A stretch of DNA of 64,000 nt from Ideonella alba (GCF_018069875.1 NZ_JAGQDF010000002.1:310001-374000), one strand, 5' to 3'; counted from the first letter of the stretch, positions 1-9,529 are shown. Notes: generated by a model from the sequence alone, not told the origin. Translations and numbers: made by a program.

Positions 1-2080
1 ACATCACGCCACTGGCCTGGCCGACCGCCTCGGCCTTGGGGCCGTTGGCGCGGCGCGGATCGCGCACCTCCACGCACAGCGCGGTGCGGGTGATCCAGTG
101 GGCGCTCTGGAAACGCTCAGGGCGCTGGTCCAGCGGCACGGAGGCAGCGCCGGGCGCCGCGCCGGCGTCGCCCTGGCCGGGCACCCGCTCGCCCTGCCCC
201 TGACCCGTGCCGACGCCCAGGTCGGCGGCAGCGCCAGCGCCTGCCAGACCAGCGCCGTCCAGGTCGGCCGACTGCAGCGCCACCGTGCCGCCCTCGGCAA
301 AGCCGCCGCCGACGCGGTGAGCGGCATAGCCCTGTTCGCCGCCCACCTCATGGGCGAACTGCGCCTTCAGCCGGCTGGCGGCCGGCAGCGCGTCGCGCGG
401 CGCGAAGGGGTCGTGTTCGTGCAGGAAGGGGTACTCGCCCTTGCCCACCCAGGGCAGCGAGTCCAGCGGCAGGCGGTAGCCCATCGGCGAATCGCCGGGG
501 AACAGGTACATGCGCTCGTCGCGGAAGAACCAGGGGCCGGTGACCCAGCGGGTGCCGCTCAGGCCCGGACCCTCGTCGACCTTGATCGGCAGCACATAGC
601 CGACCTCGTGGTCCAGGCCCTGGTCGAAGACGCGACGCAGACGCAGGCGCTCCAGTTCGTCGTCCAGGCGGGAGTCGAACGGATCGACGTTGACCGGCAG
701 CCGGCGCTCGCGCCACAGGTAGTACCAGGTGTCTTCAAAGCCGGTCTGGATGTAATCGGTGCTCAGGCCCAGGCGGCGGGTCAGGGCGAGCAGGAAACGC
801 TTGGCATCGGCCGAGGTGTAGGCATGCGGGTCGCGCTCGTCGGCGAACAGCGACGGGTCGTTCCAGCAGGGCTGACCGTCGGCGCGCCAGCAGATCGACA
901 GCGCCCATCGGGGCAGTTGCTCGCCGGGGTACCACTTGCCCTGGCCGTAGTGCAGGAAGCCACCCTGGCCGTACTCCGCCCGCAGGCGCTGCACCAGGTC
1001 CTGGGCATACAGGCGCTTCGTGGGGCCCAGTGCGTCGGTGTTCCACTCGGCGCCGTCACGGTCGTCCACCGAGACGAAGGTGGGCTCGCCGCCCATGGTC
1101 AGGCGCACGTCGCCGGCCTGCAGCTCGGCATCGACCTGCTCGCCCAGGCGCAGCACGCGCGCCCACTGGTCCTCGGTGTAGGGCTTGGTGACGCGCGGCG
1201 ATTCCCAGATGCGGGTGATGCCCATCTCGTGGCCGAAACTGACCTCGGACTCGTCCACCGCGCCGGAGATGGGGGCCGCGCTGCTGGGCTGCGGCGTGCA
1301 GGCCAGCGGGATGTGGCCCTCGCCGGCCAGCAGGCCGGAGGTGGGGTCCAGGCCGATCCAGCCGGCACCCGGCAGGTAGACCTCGCACCAGGCGTGCAGG
1401 TCGGTGAAGTCGACCTCGGTGCCGCTGGGGCCATCCAGGGCCTTGACGTCGGGCGCCAGCTGGATCAGGTAGCCCGAGACGAAGCGCGCCGCCAGGCCCA
1501 GGTGGCGCAGCATCTGCACCAGCAGCCAGCCGGTGTCCCGGCAGGAGCCACTGCCCTTGGTCAGCGTCTCCTCGGGCGTCTGCACGCCCGGTTCCATGCG
1601 GATCGTGTAGGCGATGTCGCGCTGCAGGCGCTGGTTCAGGCCCACCAGGAAATCGATCGTGCGGGTCTTCTCGGTGGGCACGCTGGCCAGCAGCGCGGCC
1701 AGCCGGGGCGTGGCCGGCTCGACCACCAGGTAGGGCGCCAGCTCGGCGCGCAGGCTGTCGGTGTAGGCGAAGGGGACGTGCTCGGCCTCGGGCTCCAGGA
1801 AGAAGTCGAAGGGGTTGTAGACCGACATCTCGGCCACCAGGTCGATGGTGACCTTGAACTCGGTGGTCTTCTCGGGAAAGACCAGGCGCGCCATGTAGTT
1901 GGCGAAGGCGTCCTGCTGCCAGTTGATGAAGTGGCCGGCCGGCTCGACCTGCATCGAGTACGACAGGATGGGCGTGCGGCAGTGCGGCGCCGGCCGCAGC
2001 CGGACGATCTGCGGCGACAGCCCCACGCGGCGGTCGTAGCGGTAATGGGTGACGTGCTTGAGGGCGACGTGGATGGACAC
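1..2080 (-). CDS. Transglutaminase-like / DUF2126 protein, C-terminus cut by window edge
   Basis: Large cytosolic protein of the family that joins a bacterial transglutaminase-like N-terminal region and cysteine-protease fold to a DUF2126 region; the usual length is about 1100 residues and 693 are visible. The start is a GTG at 2080 giving (M)SIHVALKHVTHYRYDRRVG, the normal N-terminus of the family; no ATG fits. The putative catalytic triad is intact: Cys180 in GSGSCRD, His229 in LHAWCEV and Asp245 in GLDPTSG. The middle (TMGGEPTFVSVDDRDGAEWN) starts the DUF2126 part. It is the last gene read in a minus-strand cassette with alpha-E and circularly permuted ATP-grasp genes. Such cassettes are thought to make and process peptide-like or isopeptide products; the substrate is unknown. 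Family call is firm, function is inference. Confidence 0.9.
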   Translation of the reverse strand, partial: MSIHVALKHVTHYRYDRRVGLSPQIVRLRPAPHCRTPILSYSMQVEPAGHFINWQQDAFANYMARLVFPEKTTEFKVTIDLVAEMSVYNPFDFFLEPEAEHVPFAYTDSLRAELAPYLVVEPATPRLAALLASVPTEKTRTIDFLVGLNQRLQRDIAYTIRMEPGVQTPEETLTKGSGSCRDTGWLLVQMLRHLGLAARFVSGYLIQLAPDVKALDGPSGTEVDFTDLHAWCEVYLPGAGWIGLDPTSGLLAGEGHIPLACTPQPSSAAPISGAVDESEVSFGHEMGITRIWESPRVTKPYTEDQWARVLRLGEQVDAELQAGDVRLTMGGEPTFVSVDDRDGAEWNTDALGPTKRLYAQDLVQRLRAEYGQGGFLHYGQGKWYPGEQLPRWALSICWRADGQPCWNDPSLFADERDPHAYTSADAKRFLLALTRRLGLSTDYIQTGFEDTWYYLWRERRLPVNVDPFDSRLDDELERLRLRRVFDQGLDHEVGYVLPIKVDEGPGLSGTRWVTGPWFFRDERMYLFPGDSPMGYRLPLDSLPWVGKGEYPFLHEHDPFAPRDALPAASRLKAQFAHEVGGEQGYAAHRVGGGFAEGGTVALQSADLDGAGLAGAGAAADLGVGTGQGQGERVPGQGDAGAAPGAASVPLDQRPERFQSAHWITRTALCVEVRDPRRANGPKAEAVGQASGVM

Positions 2081-2182
2081 GGGCGTTCCTTGGTGGAAAT
2101 CGAATCTCGGACTGGCGACGACGCGACCCCCCGATGCAGGTGCACCCGAGGATCGCCGTCGACGGTGATCAGGTCGTGACGC

Positions 2183-3136
2183 TCAGGACGGCACCAGGAA
2201 GTCGCGGCTGATGCCCGCCCCCAGATCGCCCACGCGGTCGAGGTACTGGCTCAGGTAGGCATGCAGGCCGGTCTCGAGGATCTCCTCGATGCGCGCGTAT
2301 TCCAGGTCGCTGGCCAGCCGGCCGGCCAGACGCAGGGTCTCGGCCGATTGCTGGTTGGCCACCCGCTTGAGGTTACGCAGCACCTGACCGGTGCAATGGG
2401 CCAGCGAGCGCGGCATGTCGGCGCGCAGGATCAGCAACTCGGCCACCTTGGGCGGCTCGATCACGTTGCGGTAGACCTTGCGGTAGATCTCGAAGGCAGA
2501 GACCGAACGCAGGATCGCCGACCAGTGGTAGAAGTCCTGCTCACCGCCCCGCGGGCCGCTGTCGCCGGCCGGGTGGCCCTGCAGCGCGTGGAACTTCACG
2601 TCCAGCAAGCGGGCGGTGTTGTCGCCGCGCTCCAGGAAGGAGCCGATGCGGATGAAGTTGAAGGCCTCGTCCTGCAGCATCGTGCCCACGGTCACGCCGC
2701 GCGAGAGGTGCGAGCGGAACTTCACCCACTCGAACAGCGCCGACGGGTCGCGCGCCAGCAGGCCGTCCTTGAGCAGGCGGTTGAACTCCAGCCAGGTCTG
2801 GTTGGTGGTCTCCCAGACCTCGGTGGTCAGCGTGCCGCGGATGGCGCGGGCGTTCTCGCGCGCGGCGCGCAGGCAGCACAGGATCGACGAGGCGTTGCGT
2901 TCGTCGCGGACCATGAAGTCCTGCACCCGGGCGGCGTCGATCGCGCCATAGCGGGCCTGGTAGTCCTGGGTCAGTTCGGAGATCGACAGCAGACCGCGCC
3001 AGCCCTGCTCGGCGGTGTCGCTGGACTGGGGCAGCAGCGAGGTCTGGTAGTTGACATCGAGCATCCGGGCCGTGTTCTCGGCCCGCTCCATGTAGCGGGA
3101 CATCCAGAACAGGTGATCGGCGGTACGAGAGAGCAT
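2183..3136 (-). CDS. Alpha-E domain protein (DUF403)
   Basis: A 317-residue all-helical alpha-E protein. The N-terminus MLSRTADHLFWMSRYMERAE and the internal GVTVGTMLQDEAFNFIRIGS and FLERGDNTARLLDVKF segments are the family signatures. The open frame continues upstream of the true start at 3136, but that part overlaps the end of the ATP-grasp gene and has no family resemblance. The gene lies 32 bases after the ATP-grasp gene and 102 bases before the transglutaminase gene on the same strand. Alpha-E proteins almost always sit beside circularly permuted ATP-grasp and transglutaminase genes and are assumed to act with them in peptide-bond formation or modification; no activity can be read from the sequence. 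Family call is secure, role is unknown. Confidence 0.92.
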   Translation of the reverse strand: MLSRTADHLFWMSRYMERAENTARMLDVNYQTSLLPQSSDTAEQGWRGLLSISELTQDYQARYGAIDAARVQDFMVRDERNASSILCCLRAARENARAIRGTLTTEVWETTNQTWLEFNRLLKDGLLARDPSALFEWVKFRSHLSRGVTVGTMLQDEAFNFIRIGSFLERGDNTARLLDVKFHALQGHPAGDSGPRGGEQDFYHWSAILRSVSAFEIYRKVYRNVIEPPKVAELLILRADMPRSLAHCTGQVLRNLKRVANQQSAETLRLAGRLASDLEYARIEEILETGLHAYLSQYLDRVGDLGAGISRDFLVPS

Positions 3137-3168
3137 GTTCTTGTTTCCTGAAGGGGCCGATCGGGGGG

Positions 3169-4602
3169 TCAGTTCTCGAGCACCCAGGTGTCCTTGGTGC
3201 CGCCACCCTGGCTGCTGTTGACGACCAGCGAGCCCTCTTTCAGGGCGACGCGCGTCAGGCCGCCGGGCACCATCTGCACCTCGGTGCCCGAGAGCACGAA
3301 GGGACGCAGGTCGATGTGGCGCGGCGCGATGCCGCTGTCGACGAAGGTGGGGCAGGTCGACAGGCTCAGCGTGGGCTGGGCGATGTAGTTGCTGGGGTTG
3401 GCCACGAGGTGGGCGCGGAAGTCCTCGATCTCGGCCCGGGTGGCGGCCGGGCCGACCAGCATGCCGTAGCCGCCGGCACCGTGCACTTCCTTGACCACCA
3501 GTTCGTCCAGGTGGTCGAGCACATAGGCCAGGTCGTCCTTCTCGCGGCACAGGTGGGTGGGCACGTTGTGCAGGATGGGCTTCTCGCCGAGGTAGAACTC
3601 CACCATCTTGGGCACGTAGGGGTAGATCGACTTGTCGTCGGCGATGCCGGTGCCGATCGCATTGCTCAGCGTGACGTTGCCGGCCTTGTAGGCGTCGACC
3701 AGACCGGCGCAGCCCAGCGTGGAGTCCTTGCGGAAGACCTGCGGGTCGAGGAAGTCGTCGTCAATGCGGCGGTAGATCACGTCCACCCGCTTGGGGCCCT
3801 GCGTGGTGCGCATGAAGACGGTGCGGTCCTTGACGAACAGGTCCTGGCCCTCGACCAGTTCCACCCCCATCTGCTGCGCCAGGAAGGCGTGCTCGAAGTA
3901 GGCCGAGTTGTACATGCCGGGGGTGAGCACCACCACGGTGGGGTCGGCCACCTGGCGCGGCGCGACGCTGCGCAGGGTTTCGAGCAGCAGGTCGGGGTAG
4001 TGCGCCACCGGTGCGACGCGGTGCTGGGCGAACAGCTCGGGGAAGAGCCGCATCATCATCTTGCGGTTCTCCAGCATGTAGCTGACACCGCTGGGCACGC
4101 GCAGGTTGTCCTCCAGCACATAGTAGGTGCCGCTGCCGTCAGGCTGGGCAGCGCGCACGATGTCGATGCCGGCGATGTGCGAGTACACGTCCTGCGGCAC
4201 ATCGACGCCCATCATCTCGGGGCGGAACTGGGCGTTGTTCTGGATCTGCTCGCGCGGCACGATGCCGGCCTTGAGGATCTCCTGGCCGTGGTAGATGTCG
4301 TGGATGAAGCGGTTGAGTGCGGTGACGCGCTGGCGCAGGCCCTTCTCCATCTCGCGCCATTCATGGGCGGGGATGACGCGCGGGATCAGGTCAAACGGAA
4401 TCAGGCGCTCGGTGCCCTCCCCCGAGTCCTTGTCACCGTAGACGGCAAAGGTAATGCCGACGCGGCGGAAGATCATCTCCGCCTCTTCGCGCCGCGCCTG
4501 CATGCCATCGCGCGGCTGGCGGGCCAGCCATTGGTCGTAGGTCTTGTAATGCGGGCGCACCGTGGTGCTGGTGGCCTGCATCTCGTCGAAGCTGGGTCTC
4601 AT
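3169..4602 (-). CDS. Circularly permuted type 2 ATP-grasp protein
   Basis: A 477-residue circularly permuted ATP-grasp protein, a family predicted to form amide bonds using ATP. Visible signatures are RVGITFAVYGD near residue 48, RVPSGVSYMLENR near residue 170, and the glycine-rich ELVVKEVHGAGGYGMLVGP loop near residue 370 that should hold the nucleotide. The C-terminus GSLVVNSSQGGGTKDTWVLEN is typical. The start at 4602 gives the usual MRPSFDEMQ beginning and has AGGAGA about 7 bases upstream, inside the end of comEC. Its ATG overlaps the comEC stop as ATGA, so translation is probably coupled to comEC. With the two downstream genes it forms a predicted peptide-synthesis cassette. Confidence 0.93.
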   Translation of the reverse strand: MRPSFDEMQATSTTVRPHYKTYDQWLARQPRDGMQARREEAEMIFRRVGITFAVYGDKDSGEGTERLIPFDLIPRVIPAHEWREMEKGLRQRVTALNRFIHDIYHGQEILKAGIVPREQIQNNAQFRPEMMGVDVPQDVYSHIAGIDIVRAAQPDGSGTYYVLEDNLRVPSGVSYMLENRKMMMRLFPELFAQHRVAPVAHYPDLLLETLRSVAPRQVADPTVVVLTPGMYNSAYFEHAFLAQQMGVELVEGQDLFVKDRTVFMRTTQGPKRVDVIYRRIDDDFLDPQVFRKDSTLGCAGLVDAYKAGNVTLSNAIGTGIADDKSIYPYVPKMVEFYLGEKPILHNVPTHLCREKDDLAYVLDHLDELVVKEVHGAGGYGMLVGPAATRAEIEDFRAHLVANPSNYIAQPTLSLSTCPTFVDSGIAPRHIDLRPFVLSGTEVQMVPGGLTRVALKEGSLVVNSSQGGGTKDTWVLEN

Positions 4603-7118
4603 TCGGTCTCTCCTGCCTCCGGCTTAGCAACAAGCGCACCAGCCGGCGGGGGCGGCACATCGGATGGCCGATGGTGCCAGTAGCGGCGATGCACATCGCG
4701 GGTGCACGATGCACCAGCATCATCCCACCGCCAGGCGCCGCAGACATCCGTACGCACCACATCGATGCTCGCCGCCCGATAGCGGGCCATCACCTCGGGA
4801 TGCGGGTGGCCGTAGCGGTTGCGGTAGCCCAGCTGCATCACGGCCACGGTCGGCCGCGTGGCGCCCAGCAGCGCGTCGGAGGAGGAGCTGCGGCTGCCGT
4901 GGTGCGGCACCAGCAGCACCGACAGTGGCGGGCGCGCCGCCAGGCCGGGGGCCAGCGCGGCTTCTTCGGCGACGCCGATGTCACCGGTCAACAGCAGGGC
5001 GCGACCCTGCTCATCATCGACGCGCAGCACGCAGCTGGCCGCATTGGTGGCGCCCTGGCGGCGGGCGCCGGGTTCGGGCGGCCACAGCACCTCGAAGTGC
5101 ACGCCATCCCAGACCCATGCCTGGCCGGCCTGGCAGGGCTGGGCGCCGGTTCGGTCCGCCAGCAGCGGATGCGATGGGTCCAGCGAATGCCGCAGCCGCG
5201 CCACCGGCAGCCGGCGCAGCAGGCTGCCTGCACCGCCGATATGGTCCAGGTCGCCGTGGCTCAGCAACAGTTCGTCGATCTGCCGCTCGCCCAGCGCCCG
5301 CAGCGCCGGCCAGATCACCCGCTCGCCGGCGTCTTCGCCCTCGCCCTGGGCGGGCCCGGCGTCGTAGACCAGCAGGTGATGGCGCGTGCGCACCAGGGCC
5401 ACACTGCCCTGCCCCACGTCCAGCGCCTGCACCCACCAGTGGCCGGGCGCTGGCAGGCGTTGCGCCGGCCAGAGCACCGGCAGGGCCAGCAGCAGGGACA
5501 GGGCCTGCACCAGCCGGGGCAGGCGCCAGACGGCCAATCCCGCCCCCAGCATCGCCGGCGCGACCAGCCAGCCGGGCCCGGCCGGCACCGCCAGGCTGGC
5601 CCAATGGCCTTGTGCCAATGCGTCGGTGAGCCACAGCAGCGGCGCCAGCAGCACGGCGGCGACTGTCAGGACCGGCGGCCACAGCAAGCCCAGCAGCGCC
5701 AGCGGCGTGATGACCCAGGTCACCCAGGGCACGGCCACCAGGTTGGCCGGCCAGGCGGCCAGCGACCATTGGTTGAACCACAGCACCACCAGCGGCGCCA
5801 GGCCCAGGCCCACCACCCACTGGGTGCGCCAGGTCTGGGCCAGCGCCGCGCCTATGCGTCGCCAACCCGGCCCGCTGGCCGCGCGGGGCTCGGGATCGGC
5901 CGCCAACAGCCAGGTCACGGCCACGAAGGACAGCCAGAACCCTGGTTGCAGCAAGGCCCAGGGATCGAGCGTGGCCACGCCCGCGGCCGCCCACACGCCC
6001 CGCAGCAGCGCCGGCCAGCGCCAGCCGACATGCGCCATCGCCACCCCCAGTGCCAGCATGCCCACGGTGCGCTGGGCCGGCACGCCCCAGCCCGACAGCA
6101 CGGCATAGGCCGCCGCCAGGGCCAGCCCGCCCCAGCGGGCCACCCAGGGCGTTGGCCAGCGCGCCACGCCAGCGGGCCAGCGCCGCCACACCACCGCCAG
6201 CAGCGCCTGCGCCAACGCAGCGAACAGCGTGATGTGCAGGCCGCTGATCGACATCAGGTGCGCCACGCCGGTGTCGCGGAACACCGCCCACTGCGCCGGC
6301 CCGATCGCCGACTGGTCACCGATCGCCAGCGCCGCCAGCACACCCACCGTGGCCGGGTCGGGGCCGGACAGCAAGATGCGGTCGCGGGCCCGCTGGCGCA
6401 ACCAGCCCAGCGCTTCCTCGGGCACCCACCAGCGCGGCGGACCCAGACGCTGGGCCACCGCGCCGCGGCCGGTGCGCACCTGGCCAAAGCCGCCCAGGCC
6501 ACGCTCGAAGGCCCACAGTTCGGCATCGAAACCCTGCGGGTTGAGCTGGCCATGCGGTGAACGCAGGCGCACCGGCAGACGCCAGGCCTCGCCCGCGGCC
6601 AGCGCGGCGGGGGCCGCCAGCGCGCCGTCGGCGGTGGGCCAGACCAGCCACAGGCGGCTGGGCAGGGGCGTGCTCAGCGGGCCTTCGGACTCGTCCAGCA
6701 ACGGCGCGGCGGGGTCAGGCTCGAAGGCGAAGCGCAGGCCGTCGGCCTGCACCTGCACCAGGCCCTGGACACGACCCTGCAGGCGCAGGTCGCGGCCCTC
6801 CAGCGCCGGGGCCAGCCGGTCCTGCAGGCGGCTGTCGGCGCGCAGGTCGGTGCTGCCCGCCGCCACGCTCAGCAGGCCGGTGGCCAGCAGCAGCGCGGGC
6901 CAGGGGCCACCGCGTCGGGACCAGGCCGCCGCCAGTCCCAGACAGGCGGTGCCCAGCCCGAGCACCGCCCATGCCACGCCGGGCGGCAGCAGCTCGGCCT
7001 GCTGCAACTGCCCGGCCAGCCCCAGCATCCAGACCACCGGCCACGCCGCCAGTTGCCAGGGCTGCGGCTGCCGGGTCAGGGGGACTGCACAGCGGGCGTC
7101 GGGCGTCGCGGCGGCCAT
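4599..7118 (-). CDS. comEC: ComEC/Rec2 DNA-uptake channel protein
   Basis: An 839-residue inner-membrane protein that moves single-stranded DNA into the cytoplasm during natural transformation. It has an N-terminal pair of membrane segments and a DUF4131/OB-like region, a central multi-spanning Competence domain (GDQSAIGPAQWAVFRDTGVAH and LMSISGLHITL near residue 300), and a C-terminal metallo-beta-lactamase-like domain with LLLSHGDLDHIGG and LLVPHHGSRSSSS. I chose the ATG at 7118. The open frame reaches 7169, but that start would lie against the ribosome-binding site of the divergent ridA gene. The 3' end overlaps the ATP-grasp gene by 4 bases (ATGA). Type IV pilus and other com genes are not in the window, so competence itself cannot be judged. 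Confidence 0.93.
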   Translation of the reverse strand: MAAATPDARCAVPLTRQPQPWQLAAWPVVWMLGLAGQLQQAELLPPGVAWAVLGLGTACLGLAAAWSRRGGPWPALLLATGLLSVAAGSTDLRADSRLQDRLAPALEGRDLRLQGRVQGLVQVQADGLRFAFEPDPAAPLLDESEGPLSTPLPSRLWLVWPTADGALAAPAALAAGEAWRLPVRLRSPHGQLNPQGFDAELWAFERGLGGFGQVRTGRGAVAQRLGPPRWWVPEEALGWLRQRARDRILLSGPDPATVGVLAALAIGDQSAIGPAQWAVFRDTGVAHLMSISGLHITLFAALAQALLAVVWRRWPAGVARWPTPWVARWGGLALAAAYAVLSGWGVPAQRTVGMLALGVAMAHVGWRWPALLRGVWAAAGVATLDPWALLQPGFWLSFVAVTWLLAADPEPRAASGPGWRRIGAALAQTWRTQWVVGLGLAPLVVLWFNQWSLAAWPANLVAVPWVTWVITPLALLGLLWPPVLTVAAVLLAPLLWLTDALAQGHWASLAVPAGPGWLVAPAMLGAGLAVWRLPRLVQALSLLLALPVLWPAQRLPAPGHWWVQALDVGQGSVALVRTRHHLLVYDAGPAQGEGEDAGERVIWPALRALGERQIDELLLSHGDLDHIGGAGSLLRRLPVARLRHSLDPSHPLLADRTGAQPCQAGQAWVWDGVHFEVLWPPEPGARRQGATNAASCVLRVDDEQGRALLLTGDIGVAEEAALAPGLAARPPLSVLLVPHHGSRSSSSDALLGATRPTVAVMQLGYRNRYGHPHPEVMARYRAASIDVVRTDVCGAWRWDDAGASCTRDVHRRYWHHRPSDVPPPPAGALVAKPEAGETE

Positions 7119-7171
7119 GGCGCAGTGTAGGATCGCGGCCCGCATTCGCCTCTCCCCCAAAGGAGCCATCC

Positions 7172-7633
7172 ATGTCCGTTGCCGCCCGCCTGCAGAGCCT
7201 GGGCATCACCCTGCCGCCGGTGGCCGTGCCCGCCGCCGCCTATGTGCCGTTTGTCCAGACCGGCTCGCTGGTCTTTCTGTCCGGCCACATCGCCAAGAAG
7301 GATGGCAAGCCCTGGGTGGGCCAGCTGGGCCTGACGATGGGCACGGAAGAAGGCAAGGCCGCGGCCCGGGCGATCGCGATCGACCTGCTGGGCACGCTGC
7401 AGGCCGCCTGCGGTGACCTGGACCGCGTGGTACGTATCGTCAAGGTGATGAGCCTGGTGAACTCCGCGCCCACCTTCACCGAGCAGCACCTGGTCACCAA
7501 CGGATGCTCGGAGCTGCTGGCCGAGGTCTTCGGCCCCGAGGTGGGCGCCCATGCGCGCAGCGCCTTCGGCGTGGCGCAGATCCCGCTGGGCGCCTGTGTC
7601 GAGATCGAGCTGATCGCCGAGCTCAAGGCCTGA
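7172..7633 (+). CDS. RidA/YjgF-family protein
   Basis: A 153-residue member of the RidA/YjgF/YER057c/UK114 family. RidA itself hydrolyses reactive enamine/imine intermediates made by PLP enzymes; this longer subgroup is often annotated as RidA-like or L-PSP endoribonuclease-like with unproven substrate. The fold signatures FLSGHIAKKDGKPWVGQLG, HARSAFGVAQIPLGACVEIE and the conserved Arg before SAFGV are present. Start at 7172 is supported by an AGGAG at 7161-7165. It is divergent from comEC with 53 bases between starts, and dsbB begins 2 bases after its stop, so the two plus-strand genes are probably cotranscribed. Family certain; exact substrate unknown. Confidence 0.9.
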   Translation: MSVAARLQSLGITLPPVAVPAAAYVPFVQTGSLVFLSGHIAKKDGKPWVGQLGLTMGTEEGKAAARAIAIDLLGTLQAACGDLDRVVRIVKVMSLVNSAPTFTEQHLVTNGCSELLAEVFGPEVGAHARSAFGVAQIPLGACVEIELIAELKA

Positions 7634-7635
7634 CG

Positions 7636-8115
7636 ATGTCGCTGGTCCGCACCCTGGCCCGTCCGCGGCCGCTGCTGCTGCTGACCGCGCTGGCCTGCTG
7701 GTCCGCGGTGGGCCTGGCGCTGCTGTCGCAGTACCGCTTCGACATGCCGCCCTGCCCCTGGTGCACGCTGCAGCGCCTGATCTTCCTGGTGCTGGGCGCC
7801 GCCGCGCTGCTGGGCGCGGCGGTCGAGCCGCTGCGCAAGCCGCTGGCCGGGCTGGGCATGCTGCTGGCGCTCAGCGGCGTGGCGGCGGCGCTGTGGCAGC
7901 ACTTCGTGGCCGCGGCCAGCGCCTCGTGCAACCTGACGCTGGCCGACCGCATCCTCGATGGCCTGGGCCTGCTGGACCTGGCGCCCGAGGTGTTCATGCC
8001 GATGGCCTCCTGTGCCGACGCGGCGGTGAACCTGCTGGGCGTGCCCTACGCCTTCTGGAGCCTGGCGCTGTTCGCACTGGCCGGTCTGGCCTGCCTGGCC
8101 GCGCTGCGCCGCTGA
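7636..8115 (+). CDS. dsbB: Disulfide bond formation protein B
   Basis: A 159-residue four-helix inner-membrane quinone reductase that reoxidises periplasmic DsbA. The first periplasmic cysteine pair is Cys40-Cys43 (PPCPWCTLQR). The second pair is Cys98 (SASCNLT) and Cys126 (MASCADA). Four hydrophobic segments flank these loops at about residues 12-30, 46-63, 70-88 and 137-157. Length is normal for DsbB (about 160-180). It starts 2 bases after the ridA-like stop, which suggests cotranscription; no separate promoter is evident. DsbA is not in the window. Confidence 0.95.
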   Translation: MSLVRTLARPRPLLLLTALACWSAVGLALLSQYRFDMPPCPWCTLQRLIFLVLGAAALLGAAVEPLRKPLAGLGMLLALSGVAAALWQHFVAAASASCNLTLADRILDGLGLLDLAPEVFMPMASCADAAVNLLGVPYAFWSLALFALAGLACLAALRR

Positions 8116-8223
8116 AGCCCGCGAGGCTGACGCGGGTCAAGCGCCGCGCGACAATGCACAGCGATGATGCACGCTGCCCTGGGCAGCGCTGCCGCTGCCA
8201 TGACCTGCCGCGAAAGTTCTGCC

Positions 8224-9516
8224 GTGAGCGATTCCACCTCCTTCGATACCGACGTGCTGATCGTCGGCGCCGGCCCTGCCGGTCTGGCGCTGGCCTGCGC
8301 GCTGGCGGATGCCGGCATCCACAGCCATGTCCTTGAGCAGGCCCCGCGCGACAGCCTGGTGGCGCCGCCGGAAGATGGCCGCGACATCGCGTTGACCCAC
8401 CGCGCCCGCCGCATCCTCACCCAGTTGGGCCTGTGGGAGCGCCTGCCGGCCGACGAGATCGCACCGCTGAGGGCCGCCCAGGTCACCAATGGCGAATCAC
8501 CGATGGTGCTGCCCTTCGATGGCCGCGCCGACGGCCACGAGCAACTGGGCTGGCTGGTGCCCAACCACCGCATCCGCGAAGCCTGCTTTGCGGGTGCCAG
8601 CGCGCGCGCCGAGCGGGTCACGATCACCGGCGACGCCCGTGTGACCGCGCTGGACCGCGACGCCAGCGGCGCCAGCGTCACGCTGGCCAGTGGCCAACGG
8701 CTGCGCGCCCCGCTGGTGATCGCCGCCGACAGCCGCTTCTCCACCGTGCGCCGCATGGCCGGCATCGGTGCACGGATGCTGGATTTCGGCCGCACCGCCA
8801 TCGTCGCGCGCATGCGCCACGAGTTGGAACACGACGGCACCGCCCACGAATGCTTCCTGCACGGCCACACGCTGGCCATGCTGCCGATGGCTGGCCGCCA
8901 GAGCTCCGCGGTGTGGACCGTCACCAGCGACGGCGCCGCCGCGCTGATGGCCGCCCCCGAGGCCGAGTTCGCCGACAAGGTGGACGCCGCCTTCGGTCAT
9001 CGCCTGGGCCGGCTGGAGCTGGCTGGCCAGCGCCACGCCTACCCGCTGGTGGCGGTCTACGCGCAGCGCTTTTGCGCCGAGCGCTTCGCGCTGATCGGCG
9101 ACGCCGCCGTGGGCATGCACCCGGTCACCGCGCACGGCTACAACTTCGGTCTCTACGGCATCGAGGTGCTGGCGGCCGAACTCGCCAAGTCACGCGCCGA
9201 TGGCCGCGACCTGGGCGACGCCCGGGCACTGCAGGCCTATGCGGACGAACACCGCCGCGTGACGCTGCCGATCTACCTGGGCACCAACCTGGTGGTCAAG
9301 CTGTTCACCACCGACACGGCGCCCGCCCAGCTGGCCCGCGAGGCGATCGTGCGGGTGACCAACTGGGTGCCACCGATCAAGAGCGCGGTCACGCGCCAGC
9401 TGACCGGCGACCGGTTGAAGACGCCGTGGGGCGATCTGAAGGCGCCGCCGCTGCCGCAGCTGCCTGCCCTGCCGAAGCTGCCCAAACTGCCGCCGCTGTC
9501 CGACCTGCTGCGCTGA
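8224..9516 (+). CDS. FAD-dependent UbiH/UbiF/VisC-family hydroxylase
   Basis: About 430 residues; a class A flavoprotein monooxygenase of the ubiquinone-biosynthesis hydroxylase family, which hydroxylates the quinone ring in ubiquinone synthesis. The dinucleotide-binding motif DVLIVGAGPAGLALACALAD is at the N-terminus, the DG motif region VIAADSRFSTVRR follows, and the FAD-ribityl motif GDAAVGMHPVTAHGYNFGL is in the last third. The C-terminus is a proline/leucine-rich tail (PPLPQLPALPKLPKLPPL). I chose GTG at 8224, with a weak GAAAG 7 bases upstream; in-frame ATGs at 8164 and 8200 would add up to 20 residues lacking family resemblance. Which ring carbon is hydroxylated cannot be told from the sequence, so no symbol is given. 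Confidence 0.87.
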   Translation: MSDSTSFDTDVLIVGAGPAGLALACALADAGIHSHVLEQAPRDSLVAPPEDGRDIALTHRARRILTQLGLWERLPADEIAPLRAAQVTNGESPMVLPFDGRADGHEQLGWLVPNHRIREACFAGASARAERVTITGDARVTALDRDASGASVTLASGQRLRAPLVIAADSRFSTVRRMAGIGARMLDFGRTAIVARMRHELEHDGTAHECFLHGHTLAMLPMAGRQSSAVWTVTSDGAAALMAAPEAEFADKVDAAFGHRLGRLELAGQRHAYPLVAVYAQRFCAERFALIGDAAVGMHPVTAHGYNFGLYGIEVLAAELAKSRADGRDLGDARALQAYADEHRRVTLPIYLGTNLVVKLFTTDTAPAQLAREAIVRVTNWVPPIKSAVTRQLTGDRLKTPWGDLKAPPLPQLPALPKLPKLPPLSDLLR

Positions 9517-9529
9517 GCGTCAGGCATGC

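Noticed and set aside
98-2179. 693-codon plus-strand open frame
   Set aside because: Antisense shadow of the transglutaminase/DUF2126 gene in very GC-rich DNA; no family pattern. The same holds for long plus-strand frames over comEC, parC, parE, ftsK and rsmB.
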